In this document: piece after piece, positions 1 to 8,116 of the stretch
How the letters are laid out: each line of letters begins with the position of its first letter
How positions within the stretch are numbered: position 1 is the stretch's first letter
Source: Nocardia brasiliensis IFM 10847
GTDB taxonomy: Bacteria; Actinomycetota; Actinomycetes; Mycobacteriales; Mycobacteriaceae
Direction: 5' to 3'
NCBI RefSeq assembly: GCF_000710915.1
Contig: NZ_BAUA01000040.1
Span: 1 to 45,871, forward strand
Length of the DNA stretch: 45,871 nucleotides
Position numbers and translations under genes: made by a program
Notes under the pieces: generated by a model
What the model saw: the letters and a program-made list of their open reading frames with translations, nothing else
Told to the model about the DNA's origin: nothing
Databases searched by the model: none

Positions 1-1
1 T

Positions 2-526
2 CTCGTGCGGGTGGTCGGTGACGGCCTCGCCGGCCGGCTGCACAATCGCGGCTTCGCCGTTCCCGCCGCGTCCGACCGGCGCTGGCAGGAGATAGCCGAG
101 GCGCGGCGCACGATCGAGCCGGTCGTGCTCCGAATGTCCATCGCGCGTGGCGATCTCGACTGGGAGGCCCGGGTGCGCGCCGCCCATCACCGCTTGGCCC
201 GCACGCCGCCGTACGCGCCGGACGATCCCGAGCACTACAGCGCGGAATGGGCCGAAGCCCATCGCATCTTTCACCGGACGCTGCTGGAAGGTTGTGCCAA
301 CGCGGTGCTGCTGGAGACCTTCGATCGGATGTGGACGGCGAGCGAGTTGACCCGCCGCTGGTCGGCGCAGCGCAACCCGGACCGGGACGGTGTGGAAGAA
401 CACCGCCGCCTGGAGGAGGCGGCGTTGGCCCGCGATGGCGATGCCGCGGCCGAGATTCTGATCCGGCACCTCACGCTGACCGCGACCGGTCTGAACAACC
501 CGGTGTCAGGTAGCGCATTGGGATAG
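2..526 (+). CDS. GntR-family regulator, C-terminal part (FCD ligand-binding domain)
   Basis: The reading frame is open to the left edge, so the gene starts outside the window and the N-terminal winged helix is missing. What remains is about 170 residues of all-helical sequence of the FadR C-terminal domain (FCD) type. It includes the early helix with EARRTIEPVVLR, the segment around AEAHRIFHRTLLEGCAN and the late EEHRRLEEAALARDGD. The conserved Asp/His positions of FCD domains normally bind a metal or a small organic acid. The protein is probably a metabolite-responsive repressor, but the ligand and target cannot be told from this fragment. It ends shortly before a hairpin shared with the convergent gene at 591-1322. 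The family call is fairly secure; the function is not. Confidence 0.75.
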   Translation, partial: LVRVVGDGLAGRLHNRGFAVPAASDRRWQEIAEARRTIEPVVLRMSIARGDLDWEARVRAAHHRLARTPPYAPDDPEHYSAEWAEAHRIFHRTLLEGCANAVLLETFDRMWTASELTRRWSAQRNPDRDGVEEHRRLEEAALARDGDAAAEILIRHLTLTATGLNNPVSGSALG

Positions 527-550
527 TGACTGTTTGAGTCCTTGGCAGAC

Positions 551-577
551 GAAATCCCCCGCAGCGCAGGGGATTTC
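551..577. terminator. Hairpin between convergent genes
   Basis: Perfect 8-bp inverted repeat AAATCCCC (552-559) / GGGGATTT (569-576) with a 9-nt loop. It lies between the stop of the GntR gene and the stop of the convergent secreted-protein gene. The A/T ends of the arms give short U-tracts on both strands, so a bidirectional terminator is likely. Confidence 0.65.
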
Positions 578-590
578 TGTGAGCTTTCGG

Positions 591-1322
591 CTATCGATCC
601 TGGCCCAGGCCCAGGTTGGGGAGCAGCGTGAAGACGCCGGGGGAACCCGGCTCGACCGGCTGCGGCGCCGGTGACGACTTACCGGATCCGATGACGGTCG
701 TGGTGAAGATCGGTGCCGGGTCCGGATAACACGACACCGGAACGTTCACCGCGAAGGGGCCCGCCTGTGCGTTGACCACCATGGTCAGGCCGGGGTCGGC
801 GTAACTGGTTCCGGCCAGCGTGGTGGTGATCGAGCCGGAGTTGCCTGCCGTGACATTCACGGTGAGCGCGGGCAAGGTGAACGTCGAGCCGCCGGGCAGC
901 CGGTCGGTCACCTTGATCGCCGCCTTACCGCCGCTGGTGTCGATCGTCGCCTTGACGGTGCCGCCGGTCAGCGACGAGGACACGTAGGTGGAGTTGGTCG
1001 GGAAGGGGGCGACCAGTTTCAGGTCACGGACGTAATTGATTTTGTATCCGCCCTGCTCGGCGGGAATCTGCCCCTGCCCGGCGACCAGGTTGATGGCGAC
1101 CGCTGAGCCGGGCGACGCGGTGGCCGGAGCCGTGCCGGTGACCTGCATGGGCATCGTCGATTCCTGCGGCGCGCCGATCGGCGGTTTGGCCTGGCACTTG
1201 AAATTGACCGTCACCGGGTCGGCCGCAGCGGGCCCGGCCAAGAGTGCCGCGGGCGCCAGCGCCAGCGATACGAGCGCCGAAATAGTGGATACGCGAACAA
1301 AATTCGCGGAATATCTGTTCAT
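591..1322 (-). CDS. Secreted protein of unknown function, beta-sandwich-like
   Basis: This 243-residue protein has a clear Sec signal peptide: a basic start, a hydrophobic stretch around residues 12-30 and an Ala-rich cleavage site near AAADP. The mature part is rich in Thr, Ser, Val and Gly in alternating patterns typical of beta-sandwich domains. It has two Cys (after VNF and in PVSCYPDP) that could form one disulfide. The C-terminus is a Pro/Gly-rich tail. The pattern resembles secreted actinobacterial proteins that carry one or two Ig-like repeats, but I do not recognise a named family. The start is supported by GAGGAA 5 nt upstream. It is transcribed towards the GntR fragment and has its own 5' region at 1323-1750. 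Location in envelope or medium is likely; the role is unknown. Confidence 0.7.
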   Translation of the reverse strand: MNRYSANFVRVSTISALVSLALAPAALLAGPAAADPVTVNFKCQAKPPIGAPQESTMPMQVTGTAPATASPGSAVAINLVAGQGQIPAEQGGYKINYVRDLKLVAPFPTNSTYVSSSLTGGTVKATIDTSGGKAAIKVTDRLPGGSTFTLPALTVNVTAGNSGSITTTLAGTSYADPGLTMVVNAQAGPFAVNVPVSCYPDPAPIFTTTVIGSGKSSPAPQPVEPGSPGVFTLLPNLGLGQDR

Positions 1323-1431
1323 CGCCGTTCCTCACGAATCTTTCCGGGTACACGGCCGACCGAGACGCGCCGGCCGCGAGGTAACAGACCTTCATCCGAA
1401 ATGTGGATGCTTCTGATTGGTACAACGATTA

Positions 1432-1446
1432 TGTGCAGCATGCACA
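1432..1446. repeat. Inverted repeat TGTGCA-N3-TGCACA
   Basis: Perfect 6-bp arms with a 3-nt spacer, about 110 nt upstream of the minus-strand gene start. It could be a regulator-binding site. It shares its core with the repeat at 1638-1656. Confidence 0.4.
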
Positions 1447-1637
1447 GCCCAGATGAAGCTGTCGGACTGGGGATTTGAGTGGGGAATCGCCGGCGCCGGG
1501 GGCGCGCACTGCCGCGACCTGCTCGTAATACACAGTGGCAGTTGATCTTCCAGTCGAATCCTGCGATGCCCGCTTGGGGATCGGACCCGACCGCGTTCAG
1601 CTCCGGAGTGTGCGAACGGCGGCGCGGAAGCCCTCGG

Positions 1638-1656
1638 TGCACAAACCCCTTGTGCA
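1638..1656. repeat. Inverted repeat TGCACAA-N5-TTGTGCA
   Basis: Perfect 7-bp arms with an ACCCC spacer, about 95 nt upstream of the ATG at 1751. It is either an operator or a hairpin in the leader. Without a T-tract a terminator is less likely. Confidence 0.45.
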
Positions 1657-1750
1657 GGATGCTTGATTCGGCTTGAACGGCGCCGAGCGAAGAACTAGCG
1701 TGTGGTCGCGGTCGGCGCGGATGCGCCGCAAGACTAGGTAGCGGGGCGGG

Positions 1751-2746
1751 ATGTTGGTTCTTCGGCAATTGGTGTTTCTTCTGGCGATGCTGGCGGGCTT
1801 GGTGGCGATACCGGTGGCGGTGATCTCGATCGGTATAGGTGTCCACCTGTCGTCGCAGGATCCGAACGCGACGCCGATGTGCGACGAACGGCCCATGACC
1901 CCGAATTCGATCTGCTACACGTACCGCAACGGCAGGCAGGCCGGCGGCACCAGCTACGACCAGGCTGTGCGGGCGCAACGCAACAGCCACGAGAGTGGTA
2001 AGGGCGCGTTGGGGGTGGGTGCGCTCGCTGTGCTCGTCGGCCTCGTCGCGTTGGCGGTATACCGCAACGGTCCGCCGGACCCGGCTCCCGCCCCGGCCGC
2101 CCCCGGGTTTGCTCCTGCGAAATCCGCTGTGCCGCAGCCGCAGAACGTGGAGGACCGGCTCCGTCGAGCCGCCGAGGGCGGCAATTCCGTCGCGATGAAT
2201 GATCTCGCTCGACTGCTCCGAGGGCGGGTCGCCCGGCGGAGCGGGCCGCTGCGCTGGCTGCGCAGCATCCGCAGCCAGAACGAGCTGGACGAAGCCGAAC
2301 TCTGGCTGCGCCGCGCCGCAGTCGCGGGGCACCCCGAGGCCATGGGCAGTCTCGCCGCCGTGCTGCAACGGGGTGATCAACTCGACGAGGCCGAAATCTG
2401 GTTTCGCCGGGCGATTCAGGCCGGTGAGACGAGCAGGATGCGCAGCCTGGCCGAGCTGCTGGAAAAGCGCGGTAACAGTGCCGAAGCTCAGGAATGGTAC
2501 CGAAAAGCCGCGCAGACTCCTGAAAAGCCAAGGCCGACAACGGTGAACGCCCATGCTCGAACGGTCGGCAAGCCTGCGTCGAGTCCAGCGGGCGACTATG
2601 CGGTGCTGCTCACGATGGTGATGGGCAGCCGCGCAACCGCCGAACGCCTGATCGCCTTCGAACAACAGAAGTCCGGTCTGGTCGACAGGGCGTCTCTGAT
2701 AACCAGGGCAATCGACCGCCTGCGCGAGGACCACCGCCGAGGCTGA
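1751..2746 (+). CDS. Membrane protein with Sel1/TPR-like repeats
   Basis: This 331-residue protein has one transmembrane helix at about residues 8-30 and a second at about 84-103. Between them lies an extracytoplasmic loop with Cys at CDERP and ICYTY. A Pro/Ala-rich linker leads to a cytoplasmic helical region (about 130-250) with three or four repeats of the form A..WLRRAA..G...A...LA, typical of Sel1/TPR solenoids. The last 70 residues are charged and helical. Such proteins usually scaffold protein contacts at the membrane. The start ATG follows a G-rich stretch that may serve as a ribosome-binding site. It lies upstream of the biosynthetic operon with a 134-nt gap, so a link to it is not implied. 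The specific function is unknown. Confidence 0.65.
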   Translation: MLVLRQLVFLLAMLAGLVAIPVAVISIGIGVHLSSQDPNATPMCDERPMTPNSICYTYRNGRQAGGTSYDQAVRAQRNSHESGKGALGVGALAVLVGLVALAVYRNGPPDPAPAPAAPGFAPAKSAVPQPQNVEDRLRRAAEGGNSVAMNDLARLLRGRVARRSGPLRWLRSIRSQNELDEAELWLRRAAVAGHPEAMGSLAAVLQRGDQLDEAEIWFRRAIQAGETSRMRSLAELLEKRGNSAEAQEWYRKAAQTPEKPRPTTVNAHARTVGKPASSPAGDYAVLLTMVMGSRATAERLIAFEQQKSGLVDRASLITRAIDRLREDHRRG

Positions 2747-2880
2747 GTGGACGGGCCGCGGCACCCCCTTTTCTTCCTTTGCCAATGGAAACCAGGGCTT
2801 GTTCGTGACCTCGGACGATGGTGTCGTGGACGCGGTCAGGTCCTGTGCGGCGCACCGTCTGGTTCGCGTCGAGAGAGCGA

Positions 2881-3162
2881 GTGTCGGTGGAACACGGTGA
2901 GCGGGTGGCGCAGCGCCGAGCAGAGTTGACGGGGGAGTTGCTGGCGTACTTCGGGTCGATGGCGGCCCGGGAGTTGGGCGCGGACGAGGACATCTTCGCA
3001 CTCGGACTGGTCAACTCGCTGCGGTCGCTGGAGATCGTGGTCCACGTCGAACAGTCGTACGGGATCACTGTCGATGTCGAGGATCTCGAGCTCGACAATT
3101 TTCGCACGGCCGCACGTGCCGCGGCGTTCGTCGAACGCAAACTGTCCGGGAGCGGTCTCTAG
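2881..3162 (+). CDS. fkbJ: FkbJ-type acyl carrier protein
   Basis: Small carrier protein (93 residues from the GTG at 2881; a GTG at 2887 is an alternative). The attachment motif is GLVNSLRSLEIV, with Ser46 carrying phosphopantetheine. The NS instead of the usual DS pair is typical of the discrete ACPs that carry glycerate-derived extender units (FkbJ, ZmaD type). Its place as the first gene before FkbI-, FkbH- and FkbK-like genes supports that role: FkbH loads glyceryl from 1,3-bisphosphoglycerate, and the two dehydrogenases oxidise it on the carrier to hydroxymalonyl. The stop codon overlaps the next start by one base. This is the first gene of the biosynthetic operon; I could not place its promoter in 2747-2880. 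Confidence 0.85.
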   Translation: MSVEHGERVAQRRAELTGELLAYFGSMAARELGADEDIFALGLVNSLRSLEIVVHVEQSYGITVDVEDLELDNFRTAARAAAFVERKLSGSGL

Positions 3163-4256
3163 TGATCGACGTCGCGCACCTGGTCGCGGCGGCCGAGACG
3201 GATGCGGCCCGCTGGGACCGCGACGGCCTGCCCGACGAGATCATCGCGCTCGCGGCCGGCAGCGGTGTGCTCGGCGCGGACCGGCCCGTACGCTTCAACG
3301 GCGGCGGTCTCGACGCGCACGAACTCGGCCTGCTCGCCGCCACTCTCGGCCGCGCCTGCACGAGTTTGCGCTCATTGCTCACGGTGCACGGTATGGTCAG
3401 CGCCGCGGTGGACCGGTGGGGGACCGTCGCGCAGCGCGAACTCTGGTTGCCCCGGCTCGCCACCGGTACGACGGTGGCCGCGTTGGCTGCTACCGAAGCC
3501 GGTGCGGGCACCGATCTATCCAACGTCGCAACGACTTTCGAAGAAGATGGCAGCGACAGGCTGGTGTCCGGAACGAAGATGTGGGTGACTTTCGGTCAGA
3601 TCGCCGACGTCTTCCTGGTACTCGGCACCTCGGCGGGCGGTCTGTGCGCGGCCCTCGTCGACCGAGACCGCCCGGGCGTCTCCGTCCAGCCGGTCGAGGG
3701 CGGACTCGGCCTGCGTGGCGCGCGGCAGGCGCACATTCGGTTCGACAGGGTGGGTATCCCCGCCGAGCAACTGCTCGCGCCGCCGGGATTCGGTCTCTCC
3801 CATGTCATCGGCACCGCCCTGGACCATGGACGATTCACTGTCGGGTGGGGCTGTGTCGGATTGGCGCGGGCCTGTCTGGATGACGCGGCCGCACATGCCA
3901 ATACCCGCAAACAGGGTGACACCGCGCTCGCCGAGCACCAGTTGATCCGCGCGACGCTGGGCCGATGCTCGGCGGAAGTCGAAGGGGCACAGGCGATGTG
4001 CGCCCGGGCGGCGGCGGCGCGGGCTGCCGGTTCGGCCGAAGCGCTCGTGGCCACCATCGCCGCCAAGTATGTGGCCGCCGGTGCCGCGGCATCGGTGAGC
4101 GAACGCGCCGTGCAGGTGCTCGGGGCGGCCGGGTGTGCCCCGGACAGTCGCGCCGGACGGTTCTATCGCGACGCCAAAGTCATGCAGATCATCGAGGGAG
4201 CACAGGAGGTCGCCGAAGTGGCGATGGGTGAGCACGTCTTGCGGGGCGCGCGATGA
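3162..4256 (+). CDS. fkbI: FkbI-like acyl-CoA dehydrogenase acting on glyceryl-ACP pathway
   Basis: 364 residues with the acyl-CoA dehydrogenase fold: an N-terminal helical part, a middle beta part with the flavin/substrate motif AATEAGAGTDLS (about 110-121), then a C-terminal helical domain ending in QIIEGAQEVAE, the region of family catalytic and flavin contacts. In FkbI-type enzymes the substrate is the ACP-bound hydroxy-aldehyde/acyl intermediate on the way to hydroxymalonyl-ACP. It starts at a GTG overlapping the ACP stop and ends in an ATGA overlap with the next gene, so the genes are translationally coupled. The family is certain; the specific assignment rests on the ACP/FkbH/FkbK context. 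Length is normal for the family. Confidence 0.85.
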   Translation: MIDVAHLVAAAETDAARWDRDGLPDEIIALAAGSGVLGADRPVRFNGGGLDAHELGLLAATLGRACTSLRSLLTVHGMVSAAVDRWGTVAQRELWLPRLATGTTVAALAATEAGAGTDLSNVATTFEEDGSDRLVSGTKMWVTFGQIADVFLVLGTSAGGLCAALVDRDRPGVSVQPVEGGLGLRGARQAHIRFDRVGIPAEQLLAPPGFGLSHVIGTALDHGRFTVGWGCVGLARACLDDAAAHANTRKQGDTALAEHQLIRATLGRCSAEVEGAQAMCARAAAARAAGSAEALVATIAAKYVAAGAAASVSERAVQVLGAAGCAPDSRAGRFYRDAKVMQIIEGAQEVAEVAMGEHVLRGAR

Positions 4257-5236
4257 GGAACGGACCCGTACTACTCGGCCCGGTGGCGACCTGGTTTCCC
4301 GCCGCGACGGCGGCGGTATCCGGGCTGGCCGAGCTGGCTGCGCTGCCGGCCCCGCGCCGGGACCACGCCCTGGCATTGGGTATCGATACGGTGCGGACGG
4401 CAGCGGCAAGCACGGAGGTCGATCTCGCCGCCGAAGCGGCGCAGGCCGTGCTGGCCGAGGCCGGTCGCAGCGCCGACGAGATCGATGCGCTGCTGCTCGT
4501 GACGGGTCGTGCGCCGGAGTATCTGCTGGCGTCGGAGGCGACCCGATTGCAACACCGCCTCGGTGCGCGACGCGCATTCACCACGGGCGTCGGCGATCTC
4601 GGCTGCGTCTCGGTGTCGGCCGCGCTGTCCATGGCCGCGGCGCTGGTACGCGCGGACCCGCACTGTCGCTCTGTGTTGGTTGTCACCGCAGCGAAAACCC
4701 CTACACCCCAGCGCTATCGGCCACCGATGACCCTACTCGGGGACGGGGCGGCCGCCGTCCTGGTCACCACCGCGGGCCCCGGGCGCTGGGAGTTCGTCGA
4801 TCAGATCGTCCGCAGCGACGGCAAATACGCGGACCTGTTCCGGATCGATTACCGCGACATCCCGGCGGATGCCTGGACCGAGCAGTGCACGGACGAACCC
4901 ACCTATTCGTTCCGGCTCGCGGTGGAGAGCAAGAAGCGGCTCGAAGCGATCATCGCGGAACTGCTGGACCGCAACGGAATTCCTGCGGACGCGGTGGGAC
5001 CGATCATCATGCAGAACCTGTCGGCGGGCGCCTTCGCCTTCTGGGAGGAGGCGCTGGACCGCCAGGTCGACAAGGCGTGCCGCAGCAACCTCGCGGCCTA
5101 CGGCCACCTCGGTTCGATGGACATGCTGGTGAACTTGGAAACCGCCGCCGCGACACGGGCGATCGGCGAGTACGCGTTGCTGGTGAACAGCAGTCCGGTC
5201 GCGGCCTGGAGCGCCGGTCTGGTGCGGAGGGTGTGA
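4253..5236 (+). CDS. KAS III-like (FabH-type) enzyme with altered catalytic residues
   Basis: 327 residues of thiolase fold. The nucleophile is present: Cys118 in GDLGCVSVSAAL. The usual FabH histidine region (PHQAN) reads IIMQNLSAG, with Met253 at the His place. The usual Asn region (YGNTS) reads YGHLGSMD, with His285 at the Asn place. Both changes argue against ordinary decarboxylative condensation and for an acyl-transfer role, as known for KAS III-like acyltransferases such as CerJ. The gene sits between fkbI and fkbH and overlaps both (ATGA and TGATG). It probably handles the unusual extender or its transfer to the PKS, whose own AT is degenerate. These residue positions come from manual alignment, so the functional inference is moderate. 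Confidence 0.75.
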   Translation: MRNGPVLLGPVATWFPAATAAVSGLAELAALPAPRRDHALALGIDTVRTAAASTEVDLAAEAAQAVLAEAGRSADEIDALLLVTGRAPEYLLASEATRLQHRLGARRAFTTGVGDLGCVSVSAALSMAAALVRADPHCRSVLVVTAAKTPTPQRYRPPMTLLGDGAAAVLVTTAGPGRWEFVDQIVRSDGKYADLFRIDYRDIPADAWTEQCTDEPTYSFRLAVESKKRLEAIIAELLDRNGIPADAVGPIIMQNLSAGAFAFWEEALDRQVDKACRSNLAAYGHLGSMDMLVNLETAAATRAIGEYALLVNSSPVAAWSAGLVRRV

Positions 5237-6258
5237 TGGATTCGACGGTGAAATGCCTGGTCTGGGATCTCGACGACACGGTGTGGCCGGGCGTGGTGCT
5301 CGAGTCCGACGGCGGCGCACCCAAACCGGAAGCACTGCAAGCGATCCGGGTGCTGGACGAACGCGGGATCCTGCATGCCGTCGCGAGTCGCGGCGAAACC
5401 GACGTCACCACGGCGCATCTGCGTCTGCACGGAATCGAGGAGATGTTCACCGCGGTCGAGATCGGCTGGGGCCCGAAATCGGCCGCGATCCGCCGGATCG
5501 CGGAGACGCTGAACATCGGCCGGGACACGATCGCGTTCGTCGACAACGACCCGGTCGAGCTGGCCGAAGTGGCGGCCGCCTATCCCGAGGTACGTTGCTA
5601 TTCGGCAGACCTTATCGGCGACCTGCCCGGCCTGCCCGAGTTCACCCCGGGCGCAACGACTTCCGAAGCACGGGAGCGTCGTTCGTATTACCGCGCAGAG
5701 CGAGCCCGCGAAGAGTCCCGGTCCGAGTTCGAGGGCTCGGACGCGGCGTTTCTCGCCTCTCTGGACTTGGTGATGACGGTGCGGGAGGCCACGCAGGACG
5801 ACCTGATCCGGGCCAACGAGCTGACTGTGCGCACGCATCAACTCAATACGACGGGCACCACGTTCGACATCGATGAGCTGCGCGCACTGTGCGCCTCGCC
5901 CCGGCACGAGGTACTGGTCGCCACCCTGACCGACCGATTCGGTGGCTACGGCACGATCGGGCTCGCGGTCACCGAGCACCGGGACGGCGACGCGGTGCTG
6001 CTGCTGTTGCTGATGTCGTGCCGGGTGATGTCGCGCGGCGTCGGGACGGCGCTGATCGGCGAACTGGTCCGGCGGGCCCGGTCGGCGGGGCGGCGGCCGG
6101 CGGCCGAGTTCGTCGCGACGCCGCGCAACCGGATCATGCTGGTGTCACTGCGTTTCGCCGGCTTCGAGGTGGTCGAGCACGGCGACCGCATGCTGTTGGC
6201 CTACCAATCGCCGTCGGACACCATCAGCGGCACAAGCCATGTCGAGGTGCGGCGATGA
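5236..6258 (+). CDS. fkbH: FkbH-family glyceryl-ACP synthase (HAD-like)
   Basis: 340 residues. The N-terminal HAD domain shows the nucleophile motif WDLDDTVWPG (Asp11, Asp13), a second motif around VASRGET and the acidic motif FVDNDPVE. The C-terminal half carries the FkbH acyltransferase-like region with TVRTHQLNTTG and SCRVMSRGVG. This family dephosphorylates 1,3-bisphosphoglycerate and transfers the glyceryl group to the carrier protein. A longer upstream-extended frame exists but only duplicates other genes. The ATG at 5236 follows GGAGGG and overlaps the previous stop. Together with the ACP at 2881 and the dehydrogenases at 3162 and 12439 it makes a complete hydroxymalonyl-ACP pathway. 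No O-methyltransferase of FkbG type is adjacent. Confidence 0.9.
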   Translation: MDSTVKCLVWDLDDTVWPGVVLESDGGAPKPEALQAIRVLDERGILHAVASRGETDVTTAHLRLHGIEEMFTAVEIGWGPKSAAIRRIAETLNIGRDTIAFVDNDPVELAEVAAAYPEVRCYSADLIGDLPGLPEFTPGATTSEARERRSYYRAERAREESRSEFEGSDAAFLASLDLVMTVREATQDDLIRANELTVRTHQLNTTGTTFDIDELRALCASPRHEVLVATLTDRFGGYGTIGLAVTEHRDGDAVLLLLLMSCRVMSRGVGTALIGELVRRARSAGRRPAAEFVATPRNRIMLVSLRFAGFEVVEHGDRMLLAYQSPSDTISGTSHVEVRR

Positions 6259-8108
6259 GTACCGTGGACAGCCGGGCGACCGACCTGCTGAGCGCAATCC
6301 TGTCCCAGGCCGAACGGGTGCCCGATCGCACCGCGCTCGTGGTGGGGTCGCGCGCGCTCACCTATCGTGAACTCGACACCGCCACAGCGTCGCTAGCGCG
6401 CCGGCTGGTGGCCGCCGGCGTGCGGCCGGGCCAGACCGTGATCGTGTACCAGCGGCAGAACCTGGACACCGTCGTCGGCATGATCGCCGCGCTGCGTGCC
6501 GCGGCCGCGTGGTGTGTGATCGAACCCGATCGCGGTGAGCAGTCGTTGCAGGCGGTGCTGGCCGCGACGGACTGCGCAGCGGTGCTCATCGACGGGCAAG
6601 ACCCGCTCACCCCCGCGGGCGTCGCCGCCACGCTCGCGGCTGCGCCGCAGGCCGGGCTCGCGGTCCTCGATATCGCCGAGGCCGCAGCGACGCCCGAGCT
6701 GGAGCTGCCCGCTCAGCCGCCGATGCGGGCTCCCGCCTACGTGATCACGACCTCCGGTTCCACCGGTCTGCCGAAGGTTGTCGTCGTCTCACGCGCGAAT
6801 CTCGCCACCCTGATCGGATCGCGCGACTATCCGCACACCGAGGGCGAACTCGTGACCTTCTCGGCGATGCGCCTGATCTGGGACGGGTCGCTGATGGGTT
6901 TGGCTTGGGCACTCGCCGTCGGCGGCACGAGCGTGCTGCCCGACGCCCGAATGCTGCCGGACGTCGAAGCGGTCGCCGAACTGGCGGTGCGGCAGCAGGT
7001 TTCGCACCTGGTCTCGACACCCTCGTTCTACCGGTTGCTGCTGCCCCGCCTGGCGGAGCGGATAGCGACGCTACGGATCGTGACGCTCGGCGGGGAGGCG
7101 GTGCCGGTCCGTCTCGCGCAAGAGCACTATGCGACCCTGCCCGACACTCGGCTGCACAACGAGTACGGCCCCACCGAGGCCACGGTTACCTGTATCTGCC
7201 ACGTGGTTTCGGACGGCAAGCGCCATATCGTGCCGATCGGCACACCCACCGCGGGCACGGCGGCCTACCTCGTGGACGGCACGCTGCGACCGGTCCGTTC
7301 CGGTGCGCGGGGCGAGCTGTATCTCGGCGGCGGACAGGTCACCGACGGTTACGCGGCCCGTCCGGGCCTGACCGCGACCCGTTTCGTGGCCGATCCGTTC
7401 GCCGCAGAGCCCGGCGCCCGCATGTACCGCACCGGTGATCTCGCACGGGTGGATGCCAACGGCGACATCGAGTTCCACGGCCGCGCCGACAGCCAGGTGA
7501 AGGTGCGCGGCGTCCGGATCGAACGGGCCGCGGTCGAGACCGTGCTGGAGAATCATCCCGCTGTGCGCGAGGCCGTGGTGCTGGCCGAGAGCGACGCCGA
7601 CGACGCGGTGTTCCTCGCCGCGTTCTGGGTGCCGGCCGACAGCGCGGCGATCCCGCCGAGCACCGGCGCGTTGACCGCCCACTGCGCCCAGTATCTGGCG
7701 CCCGAGTCGGTCCCGGAGCGGTTCGTCGCGATCGAGGTGCTGCCTATCGCGCCGGGCAGCAGCAAGCTCGACGAAGCAGCCCTGCGTGCGCTGCTACGCG
7801 CGCCGGCGCGACGACCGGCGCCGTCGCGTGCGACCTGGACCGAGCTCGAGCGGGCGGTGGGCGCGATCTGGTCCGAGGTGCTGGTGCACGACGAATTCGA
7901 CCGCGACGAACGGTTTTTGGATGTGGGCGGCAACTCACACCGGGTGGTGGCGCTGCACGTGCGGCTGGAAGCCCGCTGGCCCGGTGCCATTTCGGTGGGG
8001 ATGCTGTTCGATCTCGACACCGTGGCCGCGCAGGCGGGTGTGCTCGCAGCGGATCCGGTTCCGTCTACCGAGCCCGTGGACAGCGCGCCGATGACATTCG
8101 AGGTGTAG
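6255..8108 (+). CDS. Stand-alone NRPS loading protein, A-T
   Basis: 617 residues: an adenylation domain (about 10-525) and a carrier domain (about 535-605, Ser561 in VGGNSHRV). Core motifs are seen: TTSGSTGLPK (about 163-172), NEYGPTEATV, YRTGDLAR, and the A8 segment GRADSQVKVRG. A4 has WDGS rather than FDxS, and A10 reads GSSKLD rather than NGKxDR but keeps the lysine. By hand alignment the pocket residues read about D-G-M-S-V-L-E-V-T-K, which I cannot match to a substrate. With no condensation domain it probably primes the assembly line with an amino acid that the following KS extends. Start and stop overlaps with fkbH and a 9-nt gap to the KS gene place it in the operon. Confidence 0.85.
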   Translation: MSTVDSRATDLLSAILSQAERVPDRTALVVGSRALTYRELDTATASLARRLVAAGVRPGQTVIVYQRQNLDTVVGMIAALRAAAAWCVIEPDRGEQSLQAVLAATDCAAVLIDGQDPLTPAGVAATLAAAPQAGLAVLDIAEAAATPELELPAQPPMRAPAYVITTSGSTGLPKVVVVSRANLATLIGSRDYPHTEGELVTFSAMRLIWDGSLMGLAWALAVGGTSVLPDARMLPDVEAVAELAVRQQVSHLVSTPSFYRLLLPRLAERIATLRIVTLGGEAVPVRLAQEHYATLPDTRLHNEYGPTEATVTCICHVVSDGKRHIVPIGTPTAGTAAYLVDGTLRPVRSGARGELYLGGGQVTDGYAARPGLTATRFVADPFAAEPGARMYRTGDLARVDANGDIEFHGRADSQVKVRGVRIERAAVETVLENHPAVREAVVLAESDADDAVFLAAFWVPADSAAIPPSTGALTAHCAQYLAPESVPERFVAIEVLPIAPGSSKLDEAALRALLRAPARRPAPSRATWTELERAVGAIWSEVLVHDEFDRDERFLDVGGNSHRVVALHVRLEARWPGAISVGMLFDLDTVAAQAGVLAADPVPSTEPVDSAPMTFEV

Positions 8109-8116
8109 AGGAAATC

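Larger units (their letters stand above)
1323..1750. other. Divergent intergenic region with two TGCACA-type inverted repeats
   Basis: These 428 bases separate the secreted protein (minus strand) from the membrane protein (plus strand). I see no convincing coding frame. Two inverted repeats built on the same TGTGCA/TGCACA core stand out, at 1432-1446 and 1638-1656; each is listed separately. Promoters for both genes must lie here, but I could not assign -35/-10 boxes. Confidence 0.5.

Noticed and set aside
1319..3001. Minus-strand frame of 560 codons across the Sel1-like gene
   Set aside because: Low-complexity Arg/Pro-rich translation. The plus-strand gene has membrane helices and repeats, and the frame overlaps the start of the secreted-protein gene.
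4135..5235. Upstream extension of fkbH
   Set aside because: This frame runs through the acyl-CoA dehydrogenase and KAS III genes out of phase. The HAD domain starts right at 5236.
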